Positions 52,790-61,500 of a DNA stretch of 64,000 nucleotides are shown in pieces. The DNA is from Paenalicyclobacillus macrosporangiidus (GTDB taxonomy: Bacteria; Bacillota; Bacilli; Alicyclobacillales; Alicyclobacillaceae): contig NZ_FPBV01000002.1 of the NCBI RefSeq assembly GCF_900116805.1, positions 62,001 to 126,000 on the forward strand, in the 5' to 3' direction. Below the pieces are notes generated by a model. The model saw only the letters and a list, made by a program, of their open reading frames with translations, was not told the DNA's origin and searched no databases. Positions within the stretch are counted from its first letter, which is position 1; each line of letters begins with the position of its first letter. Both the position numbers and the translations under genes were made by a program.

Positions 52790-52803
52790 GTATAACGCTT
52801 TCA
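52790..52803 (-). promoter_or_regulatory. candidate CcpA site (cre)
   Basis: Minus strand TGAAAGCGTTATAC matches the cre consensus TGWAANCGNTNWCA at 12 of 14 positions, failing at the last two. It lies about 20 bases upstream of operator 1 relative to xylB and overlaps the palindrome CGCTTTCAAAAGCG. Confidence 0.45.
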
Positions 52804-52912
52804 AAAGCGCAATAGCCAAGTCGGCTCAACCACCGCTAGTACAAGCATACCTGGGCGTTTTACGTTGAGGATTGCGGAATCCTGTCACCGAGGCGATAAT
52901 GAGGGAGAATCT

Positions 52913-52930
52913 TTTGGTTTCCCAACCAAA
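52913..52930. promoter_or_regulatory. XylR operator 2 (xylR side)
   Basis: TTTGGTT-TCCC-AACCAAA, perfect 7-base arms, ending 28 bases before the xylR start. It shares the half-site of operator 1; its position suggests autoregulation. Confidence 0.65.
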
Positions 52931-52958
52931 CCATGACGGAATATCAACGAGGCGAGCG

Positions 52959-54119
52959 ATGACACGAACAGGTGATCAGGCCTTCATCAAGGCGCTCAAC
53001 CGGTCCATCGTATTGAATTTGATTCGGACTCAGTCCCCTATCTCGCGTACCCAGATTGCCAAGATCACCGGTCTGAACAAAGCGACCGTGTCGGCACTGG
53101 TCGATGAGCTGATTCAGGACAACTTGGTCCAGGAAGTCGGGCACGGCCACGCCCGCGTCGGACGCCGGCCCGTTCTGCTCCTGTTCAATGCAGACGCGGG
53201 ACATGTCATCGGCATGGATCTCGGCGTCAACTACATCCGCGTCCTTGCCACCGACCTTGCTGCACGGGCGCGTCATGCGTACGAGTCGCCCCTGGATCCC
53301 TCGGCGTCGGTGGAAACCAACCTGCGTCTGGTCGTGGACATGGTGCGGAAAGCGGCAGAGGCACTGCCGCCGTCCAGCCTCGGGATCGTCGGCATCGGCA
53401 TTGGCGTGCCCGGCCTGGTCGACTATGACACGGGTACCGTGATCAACGCACCGAACCTGCGCTGGAGCGACCTCCCGTTACGGGAACGCCTGGAGCGAGA
53501 ACTGCAGATGCCGGTCTTCGTCGACAACGAGGCGAACGCCGGCGCACTCGGTGAAAAGCTCTTCGGAAGCGGTAAAGACGTCTCGGACCTCGTCTATGTG
53601 AGCGTCGGTATCGGGATCGGCACCGGTATCATTGTCGGCGGTGAGTTGATGCGAGGCCGTCGCGGCCTCGCCGGGGAGTTCGGACACATGACGGTGGAAA
53701 CTGCCGGCGCGCGTTGCTCCTGCGGCAACACCGGTTGTCTTGAACTGTACGCATCGGAAGCCGCCGTGGAACAGATGTATCTGCGCGAGTCCGGCCGGCC
53801 CGCCAAGTTGGCGGAGATCCAAGAACGGTTGGCGGAAAATGACGCCGCGGCCATCTCGGCCGTCCAAGCCGCAGGGTATTACCTGGGCGTCGGCGTCGCC
53901 AACATCATCAACGGCTTGAATCCGTCGATGGTCGTGATTGGTAACCGCGTGGCCCAGTTTGGCGATTGGCTGCTGCGACCGGTCGAACAGGCGGTGCAAA
54001 ACCGGTCCTTCGTCGCACGCAATTCCGCGACCCCCATTCGCATCTCCTCGCTGGGCCGGGACGCCATCGCCGTCGGCGCCGCCGCATTGGTGTTGCACCA
54101 CTACTTCAGCGGGCCGTGA
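52959..54119 (+). CDS. xylR: ROK-family xylose repressor XylR
   Basis: 386 residues. N-terminal winged helix (ISRTQIAKITGLNKATVSALV) and ROK domain with MDLGVNYIRVLATDL, GLVDYDTGTVINAPNLRW, DNEANAGALGE and the zinc motif CSCGNTGCLE. Represses the divergent xyl operon in the absence of xylose. The start ATG at 52959 gives the family N-terminus (DQAFIKALNRSIVLN); a TTG at 52872 would put operator 2 inside the gene. Its ribosome site (GAGGCGAG) is weak. Confidence 0.9.
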   Translation: MTRTGDQAFIKALNRSIVLNLIRTQSPISRTQIAKITGLNKATVSALVDELIQDNLVQEVGHGHARVGRRPVLLLFNADAGHVIGMDLGVNYIRVLATDLAARARHAYESPLDPSASVETNLRLVVDMVRKAAEALPPSSLGIVGIGIGVPGLVDYDTGTVINAPNLRWSDLPLRERLERELQMPVFVDNEANAGALGEKLFGSGKDVSDLVYVSVGIGIGTGIIVGGELMRGRRGLAGEFGHMTVETAGARCSCGNTGCLELYASEAAVEQMYLRESGRPAKLAEIQERLAENDAAAISAVQAAGYYLGVGVANIINGLNPSMVVIGNRVAQFGDWLLRPVEQAVQNRSFVARNSATPIRISSLGRDAIAVGAAALVLHHYFSGP

Positions 54120-54391
54120 CGCAGAAGCCGTGCGTGGACAAGCGCAAGCGGCCCGGCGCGTCACCGTGCCTGGTGCGTCGCCGTGCGACGTGCCTTGGCG
54201 TCGATGCCCGCTTCGGGATCACCGCTGGGCGCACGCACCAGACCCGAAGTGCCGGCGGCCTCCCCTTGCACGGCCGAGAACGTCGGGAATCGAGGGGTGA
54301 TTACAAAACCCCGCATCCCTGCGTTGAAGGAAGCGGGACATGAGTGAATCACGGCTCTACGCGCCAGCAACATTCTCTGCAAGAATGCAGA
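54120..54391. other. gap between xylR and the tRNA terminator
   Basis: About 270 bases without a supported gene. Contains GC-rich self-complementary stretches (CTTCGGG...CCCGAAG, 54213-54255) that may end the xylR transcript, but no T-tract. Confidence 0.4.
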
Positions 54392-54425
54392 AAGGGTTCC
54401 CAGGCCGGTTTCCCCAGGAACCCTT
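54392..54425 (-). terminator. terminator of the tRNA-Leu gene
   Basis: On the minus strand a 9-bp stem AAGGGTTCC / GGAACCCTT enclosing a 16-base loop, ending with CCCTTTCT, 16 bases past the CCA end. Confidence 0.65.
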
Positions 54426-54440
54426 GCAACACAAGGCTTG

Positions 54441-54525
54441 TGGTGTCGAGAGCGGGACTTGAACCCGCACGGGTTTCCCCACACGCCCCTCAAACGTGCG
54501 CGTCTGCCGATTCCGCCATCTCGAC
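54441..54525 (-). tRNA. tRNA-Leu (anticodon GAG)
   Basis: 85 bases with encoded CCA. Acceptor stem GTCGAGA / TCTCGAC, D-arm GGCGGAATCGGCAGAC, anticodon stem CACGT / GCGTG with loop TTGAGGG (anticodon GAG, reads CUC/CUU), long class II variable arm GTGGGGAAACCCGT, T-arm with GGTTCAAGTCC. Expressed alone from its own promoter. Confidence 0.95.
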
Positions 54526-54577
54526 AAGTGGAGGTCGGCTGTTTTCGCTTGTTCAGCCAAAGCAACCGACGTCATGA

Positions 54578-54606
54578 ATTATACGGACGTGCGCGGACAG
54601 TGTCAA
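54578..54606 (-). promoter_or_regulatory. consensus sigma-A promoter of tRNA-Leu
   Basis: Minus strand TTGACA-N17-TATAAT, exact consensus in both hexamers and spacing, with the -10 about 53 bases before the tRNA. Confidence 0.93.
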
Positions 54607-55288
54607 CCTGCGTCGAATCGTCACATCCTGCCATTCATCCATGGACCGCAAAATCGGCGGGATCGTTTGACTCAGCGCAGGACGGTGTGACTTCGGGATA
54701 CGGCGGGTGGCTTCACCACCGGAGGGTGGGCTTGGCGTGCGGGATCGAAATCATAATATGCATTTTGAGCGAATCGGTGTCCACAGGTGTGGTGATAAAA
54801 ACGATATTCACGTTATCGTCACTCAGCCGGATCAGAATAAGAAAACCTGTTGTCTTATCGAGGGCGGAGATAGGGGCCCTCAGCCCGGGTAAATTCAAAT
54901 CGGTCGCTATCAGAGGGTGGGATGGTGAACAAAAGCACGAATTTGACACAAACGATGCGCCGGCCGCCTCATTAACGACGATTCGTTTGCTAGCGCCCTC
55001 GCCTTGCGTCGGGAGCCGCCTGAAACGGTGTTCGCGATACCATCGCGCTGCGTTCGCAACCCGCCCGGGGCGTTCGCGTCCCCGTGCCCTCCCGGGGCGT
55101 TCGCAGCCACCTCCGATGGCGTCCACACCCCCTCGCATTGCGCCCGCAGCCCCTCACGCGCCATCCTCGATACCCGGACGGCCTCCGCGCCCCCGCGCAT
55201 CAGCATTCCCGACCGCCCTCCGGCACCCCGCCGGCAGCGTCCGCGGCCTCTCCCGGCCCGGACGGGGCAATGCCCGCGCCACCCGGTC
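54607..55288. other. intergenic stretch between tRNA-Leu and slt
   Basis: About 680 bases. The half nearest the tRNA is AT-richer; a minus-strand frame ending at 54713 has a protein-like C-terminal part (TGFLILIRLSDDNVNIVF) but no convincing start, and is not called. The half nearest slt is GC-rich with repeated CGGGGCGTTCGC units (55066-55102). Confidence 0.4.
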
Positions 55289-55999
55289 TCACTTTACCGC
55301 TTCGCCCGCCGCTGGAGGTTTGCGCCACAGGGGATCGTTGCCGTAGATGCGTTGGTACAGGTCGTAGTTGTAGAACACGCGCCCGACGAAGTGGCGTGTC
55401 TCTCCCACAGGAATGTCGTTGAGCGTCTTCAACTGCCCGTTCCAGGTTCCGTCCGCGAGCCACTCGGAGACCCGTTTGGGACCGGAGTTGTACGCCGCGA
55501 TGGCCGCCACCTGGTTGCCGTGGAACAGATCCACGAGATAGCGAATGTACCACGTGCCGAGACGGATGTTGACGTCCGGGTCCGCCAACCGCGCGGTGTC
55601 CACCGGCGATCCCGCCGCGTTCGATCCGCTCGCGGCCGCACCCCCAGCGTTCCCAGCACCTCCAACGTTCCCAGCGCTCCCCTCGGCCCCCGCATGCGCC
55701 CGTGAGCCGGACGCTCCGTTCATCTGATTGGCCAACCACTGGGCTGTATCCGGCATGAGCTGCATCAGGCCGATGGCACCGGCATGCGAGACGTCCTCGC
55801 TGTGAAACTGGCTCTCGACGCGGATGACGCTGGCGACGAGGAGCGGATCAATGTGGGCCTCCGACGCCGCCCGCCGGATCTCCGGTTGGTATCCGATGGG
55901 ATACATCCAACGCCAGAACGTGTTGGAGGTGATGAGAAACACGACAGCAATCAGGAGAATGAGCGCAGCCAGTGCGCGCTTTCGGACCACCACCACCAT
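55289..55999 (-). CDS. SLT-family lytic transglycosylase, membrane-anchored
   Basis: 236 residues. N-terminal membrane anchor (~residues 8-26), then SLT domain with catalytic Glu in IRVESQFHSEDVSHAGAIG, LMQLMPDTAQW and AAYNSGPKRVSEWL. Cleaves peptidoglycan glycan chains to 1,6-anhydro products outside the cell. A Gly/Ala/Ser-rich insert (~residues 92-135; DNA 55600-55725 with repeated GTTCCCAGC units) splits the domain between the active site and the substrate cleft. ATG shares one base with the coaE stop. Confidence 0.85.
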   Translation of the reverse strand: MVVVVRKRALAALILLIAVVFLITSNTFWRWMYPIGYQPEIRRAASEAHIDPLLVASVIRVESQFHSEDVSHAGAIGLMQLMPDTAQWLANQMNGASGSRAHAGAEGSAGNVGGAGNAGGAAASGSNAAGSPVDTARLADPDVNIRLGTWYIRYLVDLFHGNQVAAIAAYNSGPKRVSEWLADGTWNGQLKTLNDIPVGETRHFVGRVFYNYDLYQRIYGNDPLWRKPPAAGEAVK

Positions 56000-56616
56000 C
56001 AGGCTGGCCCCGTCCGCCGCGCCTGCGCGCATAAGCGCTCCCACAGGGTGACCACCTGCGCCCGGGTCTCCTCCAGGCTGCCCCCGTTGTCGATCACACA
56101 GTCGGCCATCCGCCGCTTCTCCTCCATCGGCATCTGCGCCCGGATGCGTGCCATCGCCTCCGCCTCGTCGAGGCCGTTGCGCGCCATCAACCGCCGCAGC
56201 TGCGTCGCTTCGTCGCACCACACCAGCACCGTCACATCCACTAAAAACCGCGTCTCGCCCTCGAACAGCAGGGGCACGTCCCAGACGATGGGCTTGTCCG
56301 GATGCGCTGCCAGGTACCGCTCCGTCTCTTCCTTCATCCCGGCCCGCACGCGGGGGTGCGTGATGGCGTTGAGCCGCTGGCGGGCCGCCTCGTCGTGGAA
56401 CACGATGGCGCCGAGCCGCCCGCGGTTCAACGTCCCGTCCGGGTTCAGCACCTCCGGCCCGAAAGCCGCCGCGATCTCGTGCAGTCCCGGCGTCCCTGGT
56501 TCCACCACGCGGCGCGCCCAAACATCCGCGTCCACCACGTACGCCCCCAGGTCCCGGAGCATCTGCGTCACCGTGCTCTTGCCTGTGGCGATCCCGCCGG
56601 TCAGTCCGACAATCAC
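55999..56616 (-). CDS. coaE: dephospho-CoA kinase CoaE
   Basis: 205 residues. Last step of CoA synthesis. P-loop GLTGGIATGKST (residues ~4-15), DADVWARRVVEPG, ITHPRVR and WDVPLLFEG are typical. GTG at 56616 has GGAGGTGA 5-8 bases upstream; GTG at 56625 (three codons earlier) is also possible. 19 bases after mutM; the slt start overlaps its stop. Confidence 0.92.
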   Translation of the reverse strand: MIVGLTGGIATGKSTVTQMLRDLGAYVVDADVWARRVVEPGTPGLHEIAAAFGPEVLNPDGTLNRGRLGAIVFHDEAARQRLNAITHPRVRAGMKEETERYLAAHPDKPIVWDVPLLFEGETRFLVDVTVLVWCDEATQLRRLMARNGLDEAEAMARIRAQMPMEEKRRMADCVIDNGGSLEETRAQVVTLWERLCAQARRTGPA

Positions 56617-56635
56617 CCGGCTCACCTCCCGTACC

Positions 56636-57493
56636 TCATGCTCTGCGGCCGCTCCGGATCCTCCGCCGCGGCGCCGGCTGGCAGACCGGACACACATGCG
56701 TCCCCCGTCCGGCCACGCGCAGCTTCTCAATCGGCGTGCCGCACCTGCGGCAGGGCTCCCCCGCGCGGGCGTACACGTTCAACTGCATCTGGAACCCGCC
56801 GTGCCGCCCGTACCCGTTGACGTAGCTCCGCACGGACGATCCGCCCGCGTCGATGGCCCGCGTCAGAATCTCCCGGATGGCGTCGAGCAACGCCGCGCAC
56901 TGGGCGCGCGTCAGGGCCGAGGCCGGCCGCTCCGGGTGGATGCCCGCGAGAAACAAGGACTCGTCCACATAGATATTCCCGAGGCCGGCGACGCATGTCT
57001 GATCGAGCAGCACCGCCTTGATGGGCGCCCGCCGATGATGCAGGCGGGCGCGGAAGGTGGTGGGATCGAGCGCGGGATCGAACGGTTCCGGCCCCAGTTC
57101 CGCCAACCCCGCGGGATACGGCCCCTCCGCCGGCACCAGGTCCATCGTCCCGAACTGGCGCACGTCCCGGTAGCGCAACTGTGTCCCGTCCGTGAAGTGA
57201 AACACCACGTGGGTGTGCGGCGCCTCCGGATCGTGTGCCGCGGCGAGGCCGTACCGTCCTTCCATCCGCAGGTGGGACACCAGGCAATAGGGCGGCACGT
57301 CGAAAAGAAGGTATTTCCCGCGCCGCCGGACCCCCGTCACCGTGCACCCGGCCAGCCGCAGCGCGAATTCCCTGGCGTCGTCCGGCGTTCGGACGATCCG
57401 CGCCAACCGCACGTCCACCCGTTCGACCGTCCGCCCCACCACCAGGGTCTCCAGGTCCCGACGCACATTCTCCACCTCAGGCAACTCCGGCAC
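56636..57493 (-). CDS. mutM: formamidopyrimidine-DNA glycosylase MutM (Fpg)
   Basis: 285 residues. Removes 8-oxoguanine and other oxidised purines, with AP-lyase activity. The catalytic N-terminal PELPEVE follows the initiator GTG directly (Pro is residue 2 after processing), confirming the start at 57493; GGAGGGGAGG lies upstream. Catalytic Lys region KYLLFDV, H2TH helix GLGNIYVDESLFLAGIHP, and C-terminal zinc finger CRRCGTPIEK...HVCPVCQP are intact. Between polA (78-base gap) and coaE. Confidence 0.95.
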   Translation of the reverse strand: MPELPEVENVRRDLETLVVGRTVERVDVRLARIVRTPDDAREFALRLAGCTVTGVRRRGKYLLFDVPPYCLVSHLRMEGRYGLAAAHDPEAPHTHVVFHFTDGTQLRYRDVRQFGTMDLVPAEGPYPAGLAELGPEPFDPALDPTTFRARLHHRRAPIKAVLLDQTCVAGLGNIYVDESLFLAGIHPERPASALTRAQCAALLDAIREILTRAIDAGGSSVRSYVNGYGRHGGFQMQLNVYARAGEPCRRCGTPIEKLRVAGRGTHVCPVCQPAPRRRIRSGRRA

Positions 57494-57571
57494 GTCCTCC
57501 CCTCCTTCCTTCTCCTGGGCAGGGCGGCGCCCCGCCGTGCGGCCGGCTGCGGGATCCGGCCGCACGGCCTG

Positions 57572-60217
57572 CTATTTCGCGTCATACCACGTCTTCCCTG
57601 TATGAATGTCCACCTTCAAAGGTACATTTAAGGTCAGGGCATTTTCCATGTTTTCTTGTACCAGTTCAGCCAGCCGGTCCGCCTCGGCCTCCGGGCACTC
57701 GAAAATGAGTTCATCATGCACCTGCAGAAGCATCCTCGCCTGCAGCCCGGATTCCGCAAGCGCCCGGTCTATCCGGACCATCGCCAGCTTGATGATGTCT
57801 GCCGCCGATCCCTGGATGGGCGTGTTCATCGCCGTGCGCTCGGCGAAACTGCGCTGGTTGAAGTTGCGGCTGTGGATGTCGGGCAGATAGCGGCGGCGAT
57901 TGAGCAGGGTGGTCACGTACCCCTGTTTGCGCGCCGTCTCCACAATCTCCTGCATGTACCGGGCGACGCCCGGGAACTTGCGGAAATACTCCTCGATGAA
58001 CTGGGCCGCCTGCTTGCGCGGGATGTTGAGGTTCTGCGACAGTCCGTAGTCGCTGATCCCGTACACGATCCCGAAGTTGACCGCCTTCGCTTGGCGGCGC
58101 TGGGCGGGTGTCACCTGATCCATCGGCACCTCAAACACCGTCGCCGCCGTGCTGGCGTGGATGTCCGCACCGCTGCGGAAGGCGTCCAGCAACGCCTCGT
58201 CCCCCGACAGATGCGCCAGGACGCGCAGCTCAATCTGCGAGTAGTCGGCCGAGAGGATCACCCAATCCTCGTACGTCGGTTCGAACGCCTTTCTCAGCTC
58301 GCGCCCTTCCTCCATGCGGATGGGGATATTCTGCAGGTTCGGCTCCGAACTCGACAGCCGCCCCGTCGCGGTCAGTGCCTGGTGGAACCGGGTGTGCACG
58401 CGCCCCGTCTCCGGCCGGATGACCTTGAGCAGACCCTCGACGTACGTCGACAACAGCTTGCCAATCATCCGGTACTCCAGGATGTCCTGGACGATCTCGT
58501 TGTACGGCGCCAGCTTCTCCAACACGTCGGCGCTGGTGGAGTACCCGGTCTTCGTCTTCTTGAGCGCCGGGAGGCCGAGCTTGTCGAACAGGACCTCGCC
58601 GAGCTGCTTTGGCGAATTGATGTTGAATTCCATCCCCGCGCGCTCATGGATCCGCTTGGTCAACTCCGCCAACTTGCGCTCCAACTCGGCCCCGAACGCA
58701 CGGAGCTTGTCCTGATTGACGCGAAAGCCGATGACCTCCATGCGGGCGAGGACGAACTCCAAGGGCAGCTCGATGTCCCCGTACAGGTGGTCCACTTCCT
58801 GCGCCTCCAGCGCCGGAAACAGGTGGCTTCTCAGAGCCGGCAGACACGCGGCCAGGTGGGCCTGGGCCTCGGCGTATCCGGGTTCCCCCGGCTTGGCGGG
58901 CGCGACCTGCCGATGGGTTTCCCGCTCGACGATGTCGGACAGGCTGACCTCCCCGTCCGACGGGTTGAGCAGGTAGCTGCCGAGCATCACGTCAAACCAG
59001 GTGCCGTCGTTCTCCAGCGTGATCCCGTGGCCATCGAGCAGCACCGCCAACGACTTTAAGTCGAAAACCACCTTGTCGCGTTCCGATTGCCACAGGTCCA
59101 TCAAATCGGTCGGTCCCAGCTCCGATTCGAACGATACCAACCACGCCTGATCTCCGCAGCCGACGGCCACCCCGAGGAGTCGGGCGGTCTGATAATCCTC
59201 CCGGTCATACACCGGTAGGATGCCGATGGGGCTGGTCAGGCGGCGGACCCATTGGCGGTACGCGTCGAGGGTTTCGATCCGCTGCACCTGCGGCTGGAAG
59301 CGTTTGCCGTCGGACGTCGTTGAAGGTTGTCCTGGGGTGTCGATTTCCCGGGGAATCTTGTCGAGAAGGGAACGAAAACCCAGCCGCTGAAACACACGAC
59401 GTACTTCGGACGGGTTGTAGCCGGTGTAGGCGAGATCGTCCACTCCCCAATCGACGGGCGCGTCCCGGTGGATGGTGGCGAGTTGCTTCGACAACAACGC
59501 CTGATCCCGGTATGTCTCCAAGCGTTCCCGCAGTTTCACCCCCGAGACGTCGCCGGTGTGCGCCAGCACCTCTTCCACGCTGCCGTGGGCTTGGAGCAGC
59601 TTGACGGCGGTCTTCTCCCCCACCCCGGGCACGCCGGGGATGTTGTCGGAGGCGTCGCCCATCAGGCCCTTGAGATCGATGATCTGTGCCGGCGTCAGGC
59701 CGAAGCGGTCGAAGACGGCCTGGGGATCGTACCGGTCCATCTCCGTGATGCCCTTGCGGGTCAGGGCGGCGTGCACCCGCTCGCTGACCAGTTGCAGAAG
59801 GTCCTTGTCGCCCGAGACGATGAGGGTGTCCATCCCCGCCTCTTCCGCCCGTTTGGACAAGGTGCCGATGATGTCATCCGCTTCGTAATTGGGCACTTCC
59901 AGTGCCGGAATGGAGAAAGCCTGCAGCACCTCCCGCAACAAGGGAAACTGCTCGCTCAGCTCCCCCGGGGTCTTTTCCCGAGTACCCTTGTATGCCTCGT
60001 ACAGGCCGTGGCGAAACGTCTCCTTCCCTGCGTCGAACGCCACCGCAATGTGGGTGGGCGATTCATCCTGCAACAGTTTCAGTAGCATCTGCGTGAAGCC
60101 GAACACGGCGTTCGTAAATTGCCCCTCCGCGTTGGAAAGCGCGGGCAAGGCGAAGAACGCGCGGTAGGCGATACTGTTTCCGTCAATCAGAATCAGCTTG
60201 GGGCGGCGGCCAGCCAT
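57572..60217 (-). CDS. polA: DNA polymerase I
   Basis: 881 residues. 5'-3' exonuclease domain (1-~290, LILIDGNSIAYRAFFALP, VSGDKDLLQLV), then a 3'-5'-exonuclease-like domain (~310-480) in which the catalytic DxE is replaced by PVYDREDYQ, so proofreading is lost as in Bacillus stearothermophilus Pol I, and a polymerase domain with SADYSQIELRVLAHL, KAVNFGIVYGIS and QVHDELIFE. ATG 60217 has GCGAGGG upstream; a longer frame to 60325 is not needed. First gene of polA-mutM-coaE-slt. Confidence 0.96.
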   Translation of the reverse strand: MAGRRPKLILIDGNSIAYRAFFALPALSNAEGQFTNAVFGFTQMLLKLLQDESPTHIAVAFDAGKETFRHGLYEAYKGTREKTPGELSEQFPLLREVLQAFSIPALEVPNYEADDIIGTLSKRAEEAGMDTLIVSGDKDLLQLVSERVHAALTRKGITEMDRYDPQAVFDRFGLTPAQIIDLKGLMGDASDNIPGVPGVGEKTAVKLLQAHGSVEEVLAHTGDVSGVKLRERLETYRDQALLSKQLATIHRDAPVDWGVDDLAYTGYNPSEVRRVFQRLGFRSLLDKIPREIDTPGQPSTTSDGKRFQPQVQRIETLDAYRQWVRRLTSPIGILPVYDREDYQTARLLGVAVGCGDQAWLVSFESELGPTDLMDLWQSERDKVVFDLKSLAVLLDGHGITLENDGTWFDVMLGSYLLNPSDGEVSLSDIVERETHRQVAPAKPGEPGYAEAQAHLAACLPALRSHLFPALEAQEVDHLYGDIELPLEFVLARMEVIGFRVNQDKLRAFGAELERKLAELTKRIHERAGMEFNINSPKQLGEVLFDKLGLPALKKTKTGYSTSADVLEKLAPYNEIVQDILEYRMIGKLLSTYVEGLLKVIRPETGRVHTRFHQALTATGRLSSSEPNLQNIPIRMEEGRELRKAFEPTYEDWVILSADYSQIELRVLAHLSGDEALLDAFRSGADIHASTAATVFEVPMDQVTPAQRRQAKAVNFGIVYGISDYGLSQNLNIPRKQAAQFIEEYFRKFPGVARYMQEIVETARKQGYVTTLLNRRRYLPDIHSRNFNQRSFAERTAMNTPIQGSAADIIKLAMVRIDRALAESGLQARMLLQVHDELIFECPEAEADRLAELVQENMENALTLNVPLKVDIHTGKTWYDAK

Positions 60218-60347
60218 ATCATCCCTCGCTCTCTGTCTCTGAACCATTCCGTACCATTGTAGCACAGCGGCAGGGAGTATATCCGACCGCCCTTGCGGGA
60301 GATCCATGAACACTGAGTTCCCCATCCGCCCATGTCCGTATTGCGGA

Positions 60348-60359
60348 TTCTATATAGAA
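60348..60359. promoter_or_regulatory. 12-bp palindrome between polA and the ABC trio
   Basis: TTCTATATAGAA, a perfect palindrome in the divergent 290-base gap. On the minus strand a TATAAT hexamer (60373-60378) lies close by. A possible operator of either gene; no known regulator matched. Confidence 0.3.
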
Positions 60360-60509
60360 GTCGAAATGTTATTATATGAACGATAAGGAATATCCACGTT
60401 GCGAGCAGATCGACCTCAGGAATGACTTACCGATCCTTCATCCATCCGTTTGAAATCTCCGTTTACGCCGCGGCTGTGAGATACCAGCAGATATCAGGAG
60501 AGATGTCTG

Positions 60510-61469
60510 ATGATCGACGTTCAATCCCTGACCATGACGTATAGACGTCGAATACAGTGTGGCCAGCGATGGGGAATTCCCCGGTATCGCTGGGAGATGG
60601 TACACGCTCTCCATGAGGTCAGTTTTCAGTGCCTTCCCGGAACGGTCACAGCATACTTGGGTCACAATGGCGCGGGGAAATCGACAACCATTAAGGCGCT
60701 CTGCGGAATTCTTCGACCAACGAGCGGGCAGGTATGTGTGAATGGTTTTGTTCCTTCCCGTCGCGAACACGACTTCCTGCAATCCATCGGTGTCATGTTT
60801 GGCCAGAGGAATCAACTGATGTGGGAACTCCCGCTCATGGATTCCTTGGACGTCATTCGAGTTCAATATGGACTGAACAAGGGGGAGTTCCTTGACACCC
60901 TCGCTGAGTTGGACTCCCTTTTTCGGTTCGGAGAAATCCTGCACACGCCGGTGCGGAACCTCTCCCTCGGTCAACGGATGTTGGGCAATCTCGCCGCAAC
61001 TCTTCTGCATCGCCCTCGTGTTTTGCTGCTCGATGAACCCACCATTGGGCTCGACGTTGAGTCAAAAGCAAGTTTGCGCAGGGTGATTTCCGCATTCCGT
61101 CAAAAGAGCTGTACCATCTTGCTGGCCACGCACGACCTTCAAGAAGCTGAGATGCTTGCCGACCAAATTCTCATTCTGGACCATGGGCGACTGCTGTTTG
61201 GTGGCAGTATCGCCGAGTTTCGACGGTTACACCGAAATTCGGTCGTCATACAGGCACGCTTGGAGACGCCTGTATCCGAACTGGACATGGCGGATGCAGA
61301 GCTGTCTCAAGACGGTCGCATCATCACCATACACACCGATCCCGAACGTGTCGCGACTCGAGTGGCTGAACTCTTAAGGATGTATCGTATCCGCGACTTA
61401 AAGATTGGAGAGACACCGTTGGAAACACTTCTGCGCGAAGAGTTGAAGGCCTTCGTCTCAGCCGATTGA
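60510..61469 (+). CDS. ABC-2 exporter ATP-binding protein (COG4586-like)
   Basis: 319 residues. Walker A GHNGAGKST (~residue 51), Q-loop FGQRNQLMW, signature LSLGQRMLGN, Walker B LLLDEPTIGLD, switch His THDLQ. The C-terminal ~80 residues are an extra domain typical of this branch, which always works with two distinct six-helix permeases. AGGAGAGATGTCTG precedes the ATG. Lower GC than polA or mdh. Substrate unknown. Confidence 0.9.
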   Translation: MIDVQSLTMTYRRRIQCGQRWGIPRYRWEMVHALHEVSFQCLPGTVTAYLGHNGAGKSTTIKALCGILRPTSGQVCVNGFVPSRREHDFLQSIGVMFGQRNQLMWELPLMDSLDVIRVQYGLNKGEFLDTLAELDSLFRFGEILHTPVRNLSLGQRMLGNLAATLLHRPRVLLLDEPTIGLDVESKASLRRVISAFRQKSCTILLATHDLQEAEMLADQILILDHGRLLFGGSIAEFRRLHRNSVVIQARLETPVSELDMADAELSQDGRIITIHTDPERVATRVAELLRMYRIRDLKIGETPLETLLREELKAFVSAD

Positions 61470-61500
61470 TTCAGAATGGATAGGGTGATGCGAGGACGTG

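Noticed and set aside
54437-54530. Genomic island integrated at the tRNA-Leu gene
   Set aside because: No integrase gene and no duplicated tRNA 3' end were found on either side.
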